DNA of 64,000 nt from Aeromonas salmonicida subsp. salmonicida. GTDB lineage: Bacteria > Pseudomonadota > Gammaproteobacteria > Enterobacterales > Aeromonadaceae. Numbering within the stretch: position 1 is the stretch's first letter; each line of letters begins with the position of its first letter. The notes under the pieces were generated by a model. It made no database searches and was not told the origin of the DNA. It saw only the letters and a program-made list of their open reading frames with translations. Where the stretch lies: positions 1 to 64,000 of the forward strand of contig NZ_LSGW01000066.1 in the NCBI RefSeq assembly GCF_001643305.1, in the 5' to 3' direction. This document shows positions 37,848 to 47,945 of the stretch, piece by piece. The translations under genes were made by a program, and so were the position numbers.

Positions 37848-38744
37848 TTATTCGGCGGGCTTGTTCTTGCGGCTCGCCTTGAGCTCCAGGAACTCGATGA
37901 TCTTGCCAGCCACATCCTTGCCGGAGGCGGCTTCCACCCCTTGCAGACCGGGGGAGGAGTTCACCTCCAGCACCAGAGGGCCACGGGCAGAGCGCAGAAT
38001 ATCCACACCCGCCACATCCAGCCCCATGATCTTGGCCGCCTGCACTGCGGTGGCCCGCTCTTCGGGGCTTATCTTGATCGCCTCGGCAGTGCCGCCACGG
38101 TGCAGGTTGGAGCGAAACTCCCCCGGCTGGGCCTGACGGCGCATGGCTGCGACTACCTTGCCATTGACCACCAGGCAGCGAATGTCGGCGCCGTTGGCCT
38201 CACGGATATACTCCTGCACCAATATGTTGTTATTGGTCTGGATAAAGGCCTCGATCACGCTCTCGGCCGCCTTGTGGGTCTCGCACAACACAACGCCAAT
38301 TCCCTGGGTGCCTTCCAGCAGCTTCACTACCAGAGGGGCGCCCCCCACCATGGTGATGAGATCCGGCACATCGTGGGTGCTGTGGGCATAGCCGGTGATG
38401 GGCAGACCTATGCCGTGGCGCGACAACAACTGCATGGCCCGCAGCTTGTCGCGGGAACGGGAGATGGCCACAGAGCTGTTGAGAGCCATGGTGTTCATCA
38501 TCTCGAACTGGCGCAGCACGGCGGTGCCGTAAAAGGTGATGCTGGCGCCGATGCGCGGGATCACGGCGTCGTAACTCTCCAGCTCTCGTCCTTCGTAATG
38601 AATGGAGGGGCTGTGGGAGGCGATATTCATATAGCAGCGCAGGGTGTCTAGCACCTCTACCTGATGACCGCGGGCCTGCGCCACCTCGACCAGACGGCGG
38701 GTGGAATAGTTTCTGGGCTCACGGGATAAAATGGCGATCTTCAT
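37848..38744 (-). CDS. rimK: Ribosomal protein S6 glutamate ligase RimK
   Basis: An ATP-grasp ligase that adds glutamate residues to the C-terminus of ribosomal protein S6. The ATG at 38744 gives 298 residues (E. coli 300). It begins MKIAILSR, as in E. coli. ATP-grasp motifs visible: [34 protein letters not shown], and the Mg site LEVNSSPGL. Monocistronic, followed by the terminator at 37791-37820. Confidence 0.95.
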   Translation of the reverse strand: MKIAILSREPRNYSTRRLVEVAQARGHQVEVLDTLRCYMNIASHSPSIHYEGRELESYDAVIPRIGASITFYGTAVLRQFEMMNTMALNSSVAISRSRDKLRAMQLLSRHGIGLPITGYAHSTHDVPDLITMVGGAPLVVKLLEGTQGIGVVLCETHKAAESVIEAFIQTNNNILVQEYIREANGADIRCLVVNGKVVAAMRRQAQPGEFRSNLHRGGTAEAIKISPEERATAVQAAKIMGLDVAGVDILRSARGPLVLEVNSSPGLQGVEAASGKDVAGKIIEFLELKASRKNKPAE

Positions 38745-38892
38745 GACAATTCCGCTAGAAGGCAGTGCCTGGGCAGGATGGGGCGGGAGAGTATAAGGTG
38801 CCACAGCGCCAAGACAACGCCAATTGTTTCTCCTGACAACAAGACAAACCACGCAGAACTGCACACTGCAATCCCGTTGTCACCGATATGTC

Positions 38893-38943
38893 AAACGGCG
38901 GCCCTAAGCTGGTCTGTCCACCAGCCCAAGGATGCCGCCGTTT
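38893..38943 (-). terminator. Branched hairpin downstream of metH
   Basis: A 10-bp stem AAACGGCGGC (38893-38902) with GCCGCCGTTT (38934-38943) encloses a smaller GCTGGT/ACCAGC stem. It lies 40 bp beyond the metH stop. There is no U-run, so termination is not certain. Confidence 0.4.
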
Positions 38944-38983
38944 CTCGTCAAAGATCAACCAATGTCACTCGGGAGATCGGGAT

Positions 38984-41900
38984 TCAGTTCAGGTTCGGCC
39001 CCAGCCAGCGTTCTGCTTCCGCCAGGGTCATCCCCTTGCGGGCGGCGTAATCTTCCACCTGATCCTGCTGGATCTGCGCCACCGCGAAGTATTTGCTGTC
39101 GGGGTGGGAGAAGTACCAGCCCGACACGGCCGCTCCCGGCCACATGGCGTAGGATTCCGTCAGCTTCATGCCGATGGCCTGCTCCACGCCCAGCAGCTCC
39201 CAGATGCTGCCCTTCTCGGTGTGCTCGGGACAGGCGGGGTAACCGGGCGCCGGGCGTATGCCGCGGTAGTTCTCGCGGATCAGATCCTCATTGCTGAGGG
39301 CCTCGTCGGCTGCATAGCCCCAGTGCACCTTGCGCACCTGTTCGTGCAGATACTCGGCGAGACGGTCGCACACCGCCTGGATGAGGATGGCATTGTAGTC
39401 GTCGTGATCCGCCTTGTAGGCCGTGGCGATGGCCTCTTCCCCGATTCCGCCCGTCACCGCGAAGGCACCGATCCAGTCCGGCTTGCCGCTCTCTTTCGGC
39501 GCCACATAGTCCGCCAGACAGTAGTTGGGGAAGCCCTGCTTCTCGCTCTGCTGACGCAGGTGGTGCAGCACCTTGCGCACCTTGCTGCGCGACTCGTCGG
39601 TATAGACCTCTATGCTGTCGCCGATCGTGTTGGCCGGAAACAGACCTATGATGCCGGCGCAGCGCACGCTCTCGTCCTGCTCCAGCTTGTCCAGCATGGC
39701 GTTGGCATCGGCAAACAGCTTGGTCGCCTCCTCACCTATGATCTCGTCTTCGAGAATGCGCGGATACTTGCCCGCCAGCTCCCAGCTGAGGAAAAACGGC
39801 GTCCAGTCTATGTAGGGGCGCAGCACCGAGACGTGCACGTTCTCAAACGTCTGCACGCCCAGCTCACGGGGGGCCGGCGGTTGATAGTTCACCCAGTCCA
39901 GCTGCTGCCGGTTGGCTCGGGCATGGGCCAGACTGACCGGCTTGGATCTCGGCTGCTTGCGGGCATGCTGATCCCGGGCAACCTCGTACTCCTTGTCAAT
40001 GCGGGCGACAAAGGCAGGCTTCAGTTCCGGGTTCAGCAAGCTCTGGGCCACCCCGACGGCGCGCGACGCGTTCGACACATAGACCACGGGTTCGCTGTAG
40101 TTCTGCTCTATCTTGACCGCTGTGTGGGCCTTGGAGGTGGTGGCACCGCCGATCAGCAGCGGCAGCTTGAAGCCCTGACGCTCCATCTCTTTGGCCACGT
40201 GCACCATCTCGTCGAGAGACGGTGTGATCAGGCCAGACAGCCCTATGATATCGGCTCCCACTTCACGGGCAGTCTTGAGAATGGTCTCGCAGGAGACCAT
40301 AACCCCCAAGTCGACGATCTCGTAGTTGTTGCACTGCAACACAACGCCGACGATGTTCTTGCCGATGTCGTGCACGTCCCCCTTCACCGTAGCGAGCACT
40401 ATCTTGCCGTTGCTGTAGCCGCCCTGTTTCTCGGCTTCGATGTAGGGTTGCAGATAGGCCACCGCCCGCTTCATCACCCGGGCGGATTTGACCACCTGAG
40501 GCAGAAACATCTTGCCCGCGCCAAACAGATCGCCGACCACGTTCATGCCGTCCATCAGGGGCCCTTCGATCACGTGTAGCGGCTTCTCGGCACCGGCCCG
40601 CGCCTCTTCCGTATCCTCTTCGATAAAGTCTGTTATGCCCTTGACCAGAGCGTGTTCCAGCCGCTTGCCTACCGGCCAGCTGCGCCACTCCTGATCCCGC
40701 GGATCCTCCGCCTGGGCTCCGGCGCCACGATACTTCTCGGCGATGGCCAGCAAATCCTCGGTGGCACTGTCACTCAAGTTGAGCACCACGGCCTCGACCT
40801 TGGCCTTCAGCTCCGCCGGTATGTCTTCATAGATGGCGAGCTGACCAGCGTTGACTATGCCCATGTCCATGCCGTTCTGGATGGCGTGGTAGAGGAAGAC
40901 AGCGTGGATGGCTTCGCGCACCGGTTCATTGCCGCGAAACGAGAAAGAGACGTTGGAGACACCGCCCGAGATCATGGCATGGGGCAAATGGGTCTTGATG
41001 TCCTTCACCGCCTCGATGAAGTCCACCGCATAGTTGTTGTGCTCGTCGATGCCGGTCGCCACCGCGAAGATATTGGGATCGAAGATGATGTCTTCCGGCG
41101 GAAAACCCACCTGATCCACCAGGATCCGGTAGGCGCGCTGGCAGATCTCAAACTTGCGGGTGCGAGTGTCAGCCTGGCCCACCTCATCGAACGCCATGAC
41201 GATGACGGCGGCGCCATAGCGACGCAGCAGTTTGGCCTGCTGGATGAATTTCTCCTCCCCCTCCTTCATGGAGATGGAGTTGACCACAGGCTTGCCCTGC
41301 ACGCACTTGAGGCCGGCTTCCAGCACCTCCCACTTGGAGGAGTCGATCATCACCGGCACTCGGGCGATATCAGGCTCACCGGCGATGAGGTTCAGGAAGC
41401 GCACCATGGCCGCTTCGGCGTCCAGCATCCCCTCGTCCATGTTGATGTCGATGATCTGGGCGCCGCTCTCCACCTGCTGCTTGGCCACATCGAGGGCTTC
41501 GTCGTAGAGCCCCTCCTTGATGAGACGCTTGAATTTGGCGGAACCGGTGACGTTGGTACGCTCACCCACGTTCACAAACATGGAGTCCGCCGTGATGATG
41601 AGGGGCTCGAGACCCGACAGGCGGCAGGCGACCGGCAGCGTGGGCAAGGTGCGCGGCTTGATGCCGGCGACAGCGTCACTCATGGCGCGAATATGGGTCG
41701 GGGTGGTGCCGCAGCAGCCCCCCACCATGTTGAGAAAACCGCTTTGGGCCCACTCGCGGATATGGTCAGCCATCTCACCCGCATCGAGATCGTACTCGCC
41801 GAACGCATTGGGCAGACCGGCGTTGGGGTGGGCGCTCACAAAGGTCTCGCTGATGCGCGACAGCTCCTCCACATATTGGCGCAGCTCGTCGGGCCCCAGC

Positions 41901-42667
41901 GCACAGTTCAGACCGAACGAGATGGGTTTGACATGGCGCAGGGAGTGATAGAAGGCTTCGGTGGTCTGACCGGAGAGAGTACGGCCCGAGGCATCCGTGA
42001 TGGTGCCGGAGATCATCACCGGCAGGCTGTAACCCAGCGCCTCAAACACCCCTTCCACCGCGAAGGCAGCCGCCTTGGCGTTGAGGGTATCGAAGATGGT
42101 CTCGATCAGAATGAGGTCGGCGCCACCCTCGATCAGGGCATGGGTCGACTCCGTATACGCAGCCACCAGCTGGTCATAGGTGACGTTGCGCTTGCCGGGA
42201 TCGTTCACGTCCGGCGAGATGGAGCAGGTGCGGTTGGTGGGACCCAGCACACCGGCGACAAAGCGCGGTCTGGCGGGGTTCCTAGCCGTCCATTCGTCTG
42301 CCACGGCACGGGCCAGCCGGGCCGCCTCGCGGTTGATCTCGGCCGAAAGATCTTCCATCTCGTAATCGGCCATGGCGATGCGAGTGGCGTTGAAGGTGTT
42401 GGTTTCGAGGATGTCGGCCCCGGCGGCACAATACTGATCGTGGATCTCGCGAATGATCCCGGGCCTGGTCAGCACCAGCAGGTCGTTGTTGCCCTTGATG
42501 TCGGTATGCCAGTCGGCAAACCGCTCACCGCGATAATCCGCCTCGCCCAGCTTGTAGCCCTGGATCATGGTGCCCATGGCCCCGTCGATGATCAGGATCC
42601 GTTCCTTGAGACAGGATTCCAGTTTCTTTGTTATGTCCGACTTTATGCTCGGCTTTTCGTTCAACAC
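38984..42667 (-). CDS. metH: Cobalamin-dependent methionine synthase MetH
   Basis: Transfers a methyl group from methyltetrahydrofolate to homocysteine via B12. At 1227 residues it equals E. coli MetH. Domains in order: homocysteine-binding (about 20-345, zinc Cys in GGCCGTTP), pterin-binding (about 370-630), B12 cap and binding domain with GDVHDIGKN carrying the cobalt-ligand His (about 757), and the C-terminal AdoMet reactivation domain (about 905-1227, [11 protein letters not shown]). The start is GTG at 42667 with AGGAG 7 bp upstream; the second codon is TTG. No B12 riboswitch is seen in the 215-bp upstream region. Confidence 0.97.
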   Translation of the reverse strand: MLNEKPSIKSDITKKLESCLKERILIIDGAMGTMIQGYKLGEADYRGERFADWHTDIKGNNDLLVLTRPGIIREIHDQYCAAGADILETNTFNATRIAMADYEMEDLSAEINREAARLARAVADEWTARNPARPRFVAGVLGPTNRTCSISPDVNDPGKRNVTYDQLVAAYTESTHALIEGGADLILIETIFDTLNAKAAAFAVEGVFEALGYSLPVMISGTITDASGRTLSGQTTEAFYHSLRHVKPISFGLNCALGPDELRQYVEELSRISETFVSAHPNAGLPNAFGEYDLDAGEMADHIREWAQSGFLNMVGGCCGTTPTHIRAMSDAVAGIKPRTLPTLPVACRLSGLEPLIITADSMFVNVGERTNVTGSAKFKRLIKEGLYDEALDVAKQQVESGAQIIDINMDEGMLDAEAAMVRFLNLIAGEPDIARVPVMIDSSKWEVLEAGLKCVQGKPVVNSISMKEGEEKFIQQAKLLRRYGAAVIVMAFDEVGQADTRTRKFEICQRAYRILVDQVGFPPEDIIFDPNIFAVATGIDEHNNYAVDFIEAVKDIKTHLPHAMISGGVSNVSFSFRGNEPVREAIHAVFLYHAIQNGMDMGIVNAGQLAIYEDIPAELKAKVEAVVLNLSDSATEDLLAIAEKYRGAGAQAEDPRDQEWRSWPVGKRLEHALVKGITDFIEEDTEEARAGAEKPLHVIEGPLMDGMNVVGDLFGAGKMFLPQVVKSARVMKRAVAYLQPYIEAEKQGGYSNGKIVLATVKGDVHDIGKNIVGVVLQCNNYEIVDLGVMVSCETILKTAREVGADIIGLSGLITPSLDEMVHVAKEMERQGFKLPLLIGGATTSKAHTAVKIEQNYSEPVVYVSNASRAVGVAQSLLNPELKPAFVARIDKEYEVARDQHARKQPRSKPVSLAHARANRQQLDWVNYQPPAPRELGVQTFENVHVSVLRPYIDWTPFFLSWELAGKYPRILEDEIIGEEATKLFADANAMLDKLEQDESVRCAGIIGLFPANTIGDSIEVYTDESRSKVRKVLHHLRQQSEKQGFPNYCLADYVAPKESGKPDWIGAFAVTGGIGEEAIATAYKADHDDYNAILIQAVCDRLAEYLHEQVRKVHWGYAADEALSNEDLIRENYRGIRPAPGYPACPEHTEKGSIWELLGVEQAIGMKLTESYAMWPGAAVSGWYFSHPDSKYFAVAQIQQDQVEDYAARKGMTLAEAERWLGPNLN

Positions 42668-42882
42668 CGCTCGCTCCTCTTACATCCATGCAACTGCGTG
42701 AAGGTCATCCTAGCAGCAAACAAATCAAATGGAAATCTAGCCGTCTATCTGTCCACAGTGGAGTCCACAATAACCACCGGATACTCATAAATAGGTAATG
42801 AGTAACATGTGACCCCAGAGTACCCTATGCCGGTCCTCAGCGAAGGATACGTGCTTGCTGTTTACTAACGAGAAAAATAACC

Positions 42883-44160
42883 ATGAGCGTCTACTACACA
42901 CTCTGCTTTTTGGCAGCGTTGGCGATCCTGATCGCCTTTGCCAACCAGTATGTCGTGAAGATCCAGACCACCATCGCCATCACTGCCGGATCCATGCTGA
43001 TCTCCGCCCTGATGGTGCTGTTTGGCAAACTGGGTTGGTTCAACCTTGAGCCCCTGGCCATCGAAACCATGAAGAGCATCGACTTCCAGAATTTCCTGCT
43101 GAAGGGGATCCTGGGCTTCCTGCTGTTCGCTGGCGGCATTGGCATCAACCTCAAGGCCTTGCGCAGCCAGAAGTGGGAAATCACCATACTGGCGATCTTC
43201 TCCACCCTGCTCTCCACCTTCCTGATCGGTTACGGCTTCTGGTTCATCGCCAAGCTGCTGGGCTGGGAAGTACCGCTGGTCTATTGCCTGCTGTTCGGGG
43301 CCCTGATCACCCCCACCGACCCCATTGCCGTGCTGGCCATCGTCAAGAAGATGCAGGCGCCCCCCCAGATCGCCATTCAAATTGAAGGGGAATCCCTGTT
43401 CAACGACGGTACCGGTCTGGTGATATTCGCCACCATATTTGCCGTGGCGTTTGGCGGCGTTGAACCGACCTTCGGCAGCGTCGCCGGTCTGTTCCTGCAC
43501 GAGGCCCTCGGTGGCATCTTGTTCGGCGCCGTGCTGGGCCTCATCGCCCACGTGATGATCAGTGCCACCGACGATGGCTCCCTGGAGCTGCTGCTGACCC
43601 TTTGCATACCGACTGCCGGCTTTGCCCTCGCCAATATGATGGGTGTCTCCGGTGCCCTGGCCATGGTGGTCACCGGCATCATGATCGGCAACTGGACCCG
43701 TCACTCCGGCTTCTCCGAGCAGAGCAGCCACTATCTGGATCACTTCTGGGAGTTGATGGACCAGTTCCTCAACGCGCTCTTGTTCCTGCTGATCGGTCTG
43801 GCACTGGTGCTGCTGGATCTCGCCTGGCGTGACTGGATCCTGCTGGTTATCGCGGTACCGCTCTGCCTGGCGGCGCGCTTCATCAGCGTCTCTGTCCCCT
43901 TCATGGCCTTCCGCCGTTTTCGCACCTACAACCGCTTCACCATCCGCATCCTTACCTGGGGCGGCTTGCGTGGCGGTCTGGCCATGGCCATGGCGCTGGC
44001 ACTGCCTTCCGGTGTCATGATGATACCCGAGCACAACGTCGATCTGCGTCAGGTCATACTGGTGATGACCTACTCTGTGGTGATGTTCTCCATCGTGGTG
44101 CAGGGCATGACCATTACACCCATGATCACCGCCGCCAAGAAGGCCAGCGGCGACTACTGA
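42883..44160 (+). CDS. CPA1-family Na+/H+ antiporter
   Basis: A 425-residue membrane transporter with about twelve helices. CPA1 hallmarks are TPTDPIAVLAI, where the Asp binds the ion, ESLFNDGTGLV and the WGGLRGGLAMAMALALP segment. Resembles NhaP/YjcE-type sodium or potassium/proton exchangers used in pH and salt balance. The ATG at 42883 follows GAGAAAAATAACC with only a weak SD. Divergent from metH and followed by a strong terminator. Confidence 0.93.
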   Translation: MSVYYTLCFLAALAILIAFANQYVVKIQTTIAITAGSMLISALMVLFGKLGWFNLEPLAIETMKSIDFQNFLLKGILGFLLFAGGIGINLKALRSQKWEITILAIFSTLLSTFLIGYGFWFIAKLLGWEVPLVYCLLFGALITPTDPIAVLAIVKKMQAPPQIAIQIEGESLFNDGTGLVIFATIFAVAFGGVEPTFGSVAGLFLHEALGGILFGAVLGLIAHVMISATDDGSLELLLTLCIPTAGFALANMMGVSGALAMVVTGIMIGNWTRHSGFSEQSSHYLDHFWELMDQFLNALLFLLIGLALVLLDLAWRDWILLVIAVPLCLAARFISVSVPFMAFRRFRTYNRFTIRILTWGGLRGGLAMAMALALPSGVMMIPEHNVDLRQVILVMTYSVVMFSIVVQGMTITPMITAAKKASGDY

Positions 44161-44627
44161 GTCACCGTCTGACAGTGATTGACCTGCTGAAAAAGGGCTC
44201 CCGACGGGAGCCCTTTTTATCTCGGAGAACACGACAAAAACGGATCTGGTACAAAATCACCAAATAATTGTTTGCTTTTTATTCATATCGAGGAGAGAAT
44301 GCGCGCCGGCTAGTTAATCAGCCCTGTTTATGTTTACCCTGCAATGCTTCACTCACGATGAATCCTGTCAGTATCCGCATAACCTCCCTCTGATTTACTC
44401 GCCTCGAGAACCGTCAGGCTGTCTGCCTGCGTTGCCCGGCTCTCACGGCGCAGACTCGCTCTGCCCACCCAATTTGATTTATGCATCAGCATATTCCTTG
44501 ATAGTGCAGACGCCCCTGACAGGGCTGGGTATTCCTGCGCGCTTGTTGACCACAAAGTCGACCGCGTCCATTAACCTGACATTTGCCAACACAGGGAGCA
44601 AACACTTAATTTATATAGAGAAATTTC
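44161..44627. other. Intergenic region with terminator and a four-codon ORF
   Basis: After the antiporter terminator (44190-44218) about 400 bp remain without a firm gene. A strong AGGAGAGA at 44291-44298 is followed at once by ATG CGC GCC GGC TAG (44299-44313), a tiny MRAG peptide. It may be a leader or the relic of a longer gene. Longer frames here (44330-44668 + and 44349-44555 -) lack family features. Confidence 0.45.
44190..44218 (+). terminator. Rho-independent terminator of the antiporter gene
   Basis: A 13-bp perfect stem (44190-44202 with 44206-44218, AAAAAGGGCTCCC) with a GAC loop and T-run. Confidence 0.93.
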
Positions 44628-44804
44628 ATGATGAAAGCCATACATACACACAAACCCCTGCGTCGTAGCAAACCCATCAACCTGCCTGTCCAAGAGCAGG
44701 ATTCCGATGCGTTCCTGATCCAGTTCAGCACCCGCTTCAGCGGCGGTTTCGCCATCTCCTGTGATGGTATCGCTGGCGAGTTCTCCATCGAAGACCTCAA
44801 CTGA
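44628..44804 (+). CDS. 58-residue small protein of unknown function
   Basis: A short ORF starting ATG ATG at 44628, with AGAG about 7 bp upstream, ending TGA at 44802-44804 and followed by a terminator-like hairpin. It starts with a basic region (MMKAIHTHKPLRRSKP), then an acidic/hydrophobic half ending CDGIAGEFSIEDLN. One Cys (in ISCDG). No membrane helix. The layout of a positively charged leader-like front and a Gly/Ser/Cys-containing rear is that of a precursor peptide, but no modification genes are near, so I do not claim it. It may be an Aeromonas-specific small protein. Confidence 0.55.
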   Translation: MMKAIHTHKPLRRSKPINLPVQEQDSDAFLIQFSTRFSGGFAISCDGIAGEFSIEDLN

Positions 44805-44838
44805 TCCTGCCTGCCCTCCGGCAGCGCCCGATGCAGAC

Positions 44839-44864
44839 AGGCCGCAACTCACGGCGGCCTCTTT
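44839..44864 (+). terminator. Terminator after the 58-residue ORF
   Basis: A 7-bp GC-rich stem AGGCCGC (44839-44845) with GCGGCCT (44854-44860), an 8-base loop and CTTTG downstream. It supports the small ORF as an expressed unit. Confidence 0.55.
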
Positions 44865-44950
44865 GCTTCAACTCCTGTTTATTCTCCTGAACCAGCACCG
44901 TCAGCATCGCCTTCCATCACTGACTGAAAGCTGCATCCCCGTTTCATACC

Positions 44951-45472
44951 TCAGGCCAGGTTCGTTTCAGCTCCGGCAGCCTCCAGCAGCAGACACGCGT
45001 CGGCATCCTCGCTCAACTTGACCAGTCGGCTTTGTACCAGCCCCAGCTTGGCCAGCAGTGTCAGTGATCGTTCGTTGCCCGGTGTGACTATGGCGATGAC
45101 ACGCACAATCCCCAACCTTTCCCGGCCGTCCTGCAGCGCCGCCTTTGCCGCTTCTATGCCATAACCCTGACCACGATAGGCGGGCAGGAAGGCATAGCCA
45201 ATGTCTTCACAGGGCAGGGTGTCTCGCCTGATCAAACCACAGATGCCGATCTTGGCTTCATCGCCTCTGCGCGCCACCAGATAGAGGCCGTGGCCATGGC
45301 GAGCATAACTGACCGCGGGCCCTTGCTGGATGTAGTGTTCGGCATCCGCCAGGGTACGCACACCGCGATCGCCAATGTAACGGTGGAAATCGCTGTCGTT
45401 GAGCAGCTCGAGGATAAAGGGAGCATCAGCGATGGTCAGTTCGCGCAGCAGCAGGCGCTCGGAGAGGATCAT
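44951..45472 (-). CDS. RimJ/RimL-type GNAT acetyltransferase
   Basis: A 173-residue GNAT of the RimL type. It shows SERLLLREL...DA.FI.ELLND at the start, IGICGLI.RD beta strands, DIGYAFLP, the acetyl-CoA loop YRGQGYGIEAAKA, and a terminal SL.LLAKLGL. These usually acetylate ribosomal-protein or other N-termini. Monocistronic on the minus strand. Confidence 0.85.
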   Translation of the reverse strand: MILSERLLLRELTIADAPFILELLNDSDFHRYIGDRGVRTLADAEHYIQQGPAVSYARHGHGLYLVARRGDEAKIGICGLIRRDTLPCEDIGYAFLPAYRGQGYGIEAAKAALQDGRERLGIVRVIAIVTPGNERSLTLLAKLGLVQSRLVKLSEDADACLLLEAAGAETNLA

Positions 45473-45547
45473 GACAAGGGCTCTTTCAGAAAATACAGGC
45501 CTTCAAGACTGCCTCTGCACCGCAGGGTTGGCAAGGCAAACCCCATG

Positions 45548-45569
45548 AAAAAGGGCCGCATTGCGGCCC
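45548..45569 (-). terminator. Terminator of the HDOD gene
   Basis: On the minus strand GGGCCGC-AAT-GCGGCCC is followed by CTTTTTC. The stem (45553-45559 with 45563-45569) lies 20 bp past the HDOD stop. Confidence 0.85.
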
Positions 45570-45588
45570 GGTGACAATATGAGCGGGC

Positions 45589-46410
45589 TCAGGCCGCCAG
45601 CAAACCCGCATAGCCATTACCGTGTTCCCGCATCGCCACCAGCACGGCGGCGCAGTCAGACCATGGCAGACCAAGTCGGTCTGCTACCTGAGTTGGCCAC
45701 TCGGGCGGCGCTACCTCCCCCACATCCGATTGGGCCGCCAGGGCGATGGCCAGATGGATCAGGCCAGCTTCGACAGAAAACTCCTTGGCCAGCATGGGGT
45801 TGTAGTGGTACTCCACCGCATGGCAGATACTGAGGGGAAATTGCCAACGCTTGGCCATCTCGGCCCCGGTCTGGGCATAGTTGAAACCAACCACCAGCTC
45901 CTCTGCCTTGGCGCGCCCCTTGCTGGGTTCAAGATCCTGAATGTGGTTAACCATGTTTTCCGGCAGACCCACATGCATGATGAGGCGCCCCATGTCGAAC
46001 AACAGGGCACAGGTGAACACCTCCTCCCCTTTCATGCCCTTTAGCTTGGCCAGCAACCTGGCCAGCTCGGCCACATCGAACACGTTGCCCCAGAAGTGCC
46101 TGAGATCGATGCCGGGCACCGAATGAACAGATCCCGTCAGGCCGCAGGCCAGCACCATGTTGCGTACCACATCGACTCCGAGCCGCACCACGGCTTCGTT
46201 GACGGTGGCAACCTGACGATTGCCGCCAAACTTGGCGGAGTTGGCCAGCCGCAGCAGCTTGGCAGAGATGACGGGATCCTTGTTGATCTTCTTGGCGATC
46301 AACAGGGTATCTGGCTCCTTCTCATTGAAGGTCTGTACCAGATCGCGCATGACTTCGGGTACATTGGGCAGGTTTTGGGGATGGGATAACAGAGAGTCTA
46401 TGGTGGGCAT
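45589..46410 (-). CDS. HDOD-domain signalling protein
   Basis: A 273-residue HDOD protein, a degenerate HD hydrolase fold used in signal transduction. The domain spans most of the chain: LP.VPEV...L (residues ~15-25), VISAKLLRLANSA, VNEAVVRLGVDVVRN, and a later CALLFDMGRL followed by HAVEYHYNP. The catalytic HD pair is replaced, as normal for HDOD. The ATG at 46410 is preferred over upstream in-frame codons because the family sequence begins there. Function unknown; such proteins often modulate c-di-GMP or motility responses. Confidence 0.85.
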   Translation of the reverse strand: MPTIDSLLSHPQNLPNVPEVMRDLVQTFNEKEPDTLLIAKKINKDPVISAKLLRLANSAKFGGNRQVATVNEAVVRLGVDVVRNMVLACGLTGSVHSVPGIDLRHFWGNVFDVAELARLLAKLKGMKGEEVFTCALLFDMGRLIMHVGLPENMVNHIQDLEPSKGRAKAEELVVGFNYAQTGAEMAKRWQFPLSICHAVEYHYNPMLAKEFSVEAGLIHLAIALAAQSDVGEVAPPEWPTQVADRLGLPWSDCAAVLVAMREHGNGYAGLLAA

Positions 46411-46585
46411 ATTGATATCCGTCCATGCAATTTTATGATGGTTTTCGTTTGCTGACAGCAAACCCACAGATAAGTATGAGTAACAAAAACTGGCGCCACA
46501 GAAATGTTTTTATCGCAATATTTCAAAGTGTTAATGCCAGCTTCGTTATACTGGCATCTTTTATGGCATGACGAGGAAGTACACC

Positions 46586-46849
46586 ATGAGCGAATCCACC
46601 GAGTTCTTTGACGAGCAAACCCTGCTGGAGATGGTCGACAACCAGCTGATCGACGGTCATCCGTTGCAGGTCAAGGCGACCCTGATGCGATTGGTGATGA
46701 AGGGCACCCCACGGGAAGAGGCGCTGCAATATATCGCCTGCGCCCTCGGTGCCGAGCTGATGGCGATGGAGGCTGAACAGGGCCCCTTCAACCTAGAGCG
46801 CTACGCCCAGTTTCTGGATTCCCTGCCCGAGATGCCCTGGGCGGAATAA
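46586..46849 (+). CDS. Small conserved hypothetical protein
   Basis: An 87-residue acidic, all-helical cytoplasmic protein: ESTEFFDEQTLLEMVDNQLIDGHPLQVKATL, then LMRLVMKGTPREEALQYIACALGAEL. GAGGAAG precedes the ATG at 46586. No family is recognised, but the well-formed SD, codon usage and isolated terminator downstream support it as real. Confidence 0.75.
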   Translation: MSESTEFFDEQTLLEMVDNQLIDGHPLQVKATLMRLVMKGTPREEALQYIACALGAELMAMEAEQGPFNLERYAQFLDSLPEMPWAE

Positions 46850-46923
46850 ACCGCCGTACGCGAACAAGGGGAACTTGTCGGCAACCCATGCCACGATGCC
46901 AACACCCGCGCCACAGACTCACT

Positions 46924-46956
46924 AAAAAGCCGGATCCTGACAGGATCCGGCTTTTT
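46924..46956. terminator. Bidirectional terminator between the 87-residue gene and aphA
   Basis: A 15-bp perfect stem (46924-46938 with 46942-46956, AAAAAGCCGGATCCT) with a GAC loop, flanked by A and T runs, between convergent genes. Confidence 0.93.
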
Positions 46957-46975
46957 TCTAGCGGTTTTACGCCGC

Positions 46976-47686
46976 TCAGAACTGGGAGTTGACGATCACC
47001 TCTTCCCCCAGGGCGCCAGCCAGCGGCAGTGGGCGATAGCTGGAGTTTGCCGCCCGCAGCAGCCGAATGCCGCGGGCGCCCACTTCCTGCGCAGCCTTGA
47101 TATCCCCGTCCGCATCGCCGTAGAAGACCTTTATCTCTTTATCCTTGAGCCACTGCACCTTGGTGTTCTGGCCCGGCTGATCGCCGGCGAAGATCACCGG
47201 ATTGAGTCGATCGGCGGGGATCCCCATGGTCTGCTGCAGGGTCTGGCTCACGGTTTCCGTTTTGGTGGCAGAACGGCCAGTGACGAAATAGATGTGATCG
47301 CCGCGTTTGAGGTGCATGGCGATCAGCGCCTTGCCCACCTCTTTCGGCATGCTGAACGCATCCCAGCCGTTGTTCATCTTCTCCCAGAAGGCAGGGTTCT
47401 TCAGATAGCTCTCGTCGTTGGGCGAGAACTCCTGCTTGCCGCGATAGAAACCCGGGCTGGAGAAGAGCAGGGTATCGTCGATATCAAAACCTACCGCCAT
47501 CGGGGGTAAACCATCCAGACTCTTGGCAATCTGCTCTACCGAGACCCAATGAACAGGAGCCTGCTGGGCCATGGTCACTGTCGTGACACCGGCCGGGCTG
47601 GTCACGATCTGATCGGCCAGGGCGGGCAGACTGAAGGTGGCGGCAAACAGGGATGCTATCAGGGTAAGACGGGAAAAAGCGGGCAT
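46976..47686 (-). CDS. aphA: Class B acid phosphatase AphA
   Basis: A periplasmic non-specific phosphatase/phosphotransferase of the HAD superfamily. With the ATG at 47686 the chain is 236 residues (E. coli AphA 237). The signal peptide runs to about residue 24 (ending LPALA). The DxDxT nucleophile motif is [12 protein letters not shown]; later blocks [14 protein letters not shown] and FYGDADGDI complete the HAD site. An ATG at 47698 is an alternative. Neither has a good SD. Divergent from the stressosome operon. Confidence 0.94.
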   Translation of the reverse strand: MPAFSRLTLIASLFAATFSLPALADQIVTSPAGVTTVTMAQQAPVHWVSVEQIAKSLDGLPPMAVGFDIDDTLLFSSPGFYRGKQEFSPNDESYLKNPAFWEKMNNGWDAFSMPKEVGKALIAMHLKRGDHIYFVTGRSATKTETVSQTLQQTMGIPADRLNPVIFAGDQPGQNTKVQWLKDKEIKVFYGDADGDIKAAQEVGARGIRLLRAANSSYRPLPLAGALGEEVIVNSQF

Positions 47687-47945
47687 GGCACAACTCATGA
47701 CGTGAACGAAACAGGGTGCCAATCCTGCCCCATGCTGCCGATGCAAACCGTGAAACTCGCCACAAAACAGGGCTCGGTGGATAGCTCCCACCCTGTTTTG
47801 TCCCCTCGGAATAAACATCCAGCAACCGGAAGATGACAAGCCTCTTTTGACCCTTTATTCCAGCCGGAAGAGCCGGAGTGGGCTATAACTGCTTAGCACC
47901 CTTTATTGACATCAAAATCAACGACTCCCTCTCACTGGAGATGCC

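Noticed and set aside
40652..42790. 712-codon + strand frame opposite metH
   Set aside because: Shadow of metH; His/Gly-rich with no recognisable fold.
42668..42882. Possible cobalamin riboswitch upstream of metH
   Set aside because: No B12-box motif (GCCACTG) or matching fold is seen in the 215 bp.
44349..44555. 68-codon minus-strand frame in the same gap
   Set aside because: No ribosome site or homology that I can see; left unannotated.
44330..44668. 112-codon + frame overlapping the 58-residue gene
   Set aside because: No ribosome site, no family, and it overlaps the better supported small ORF in another frame.
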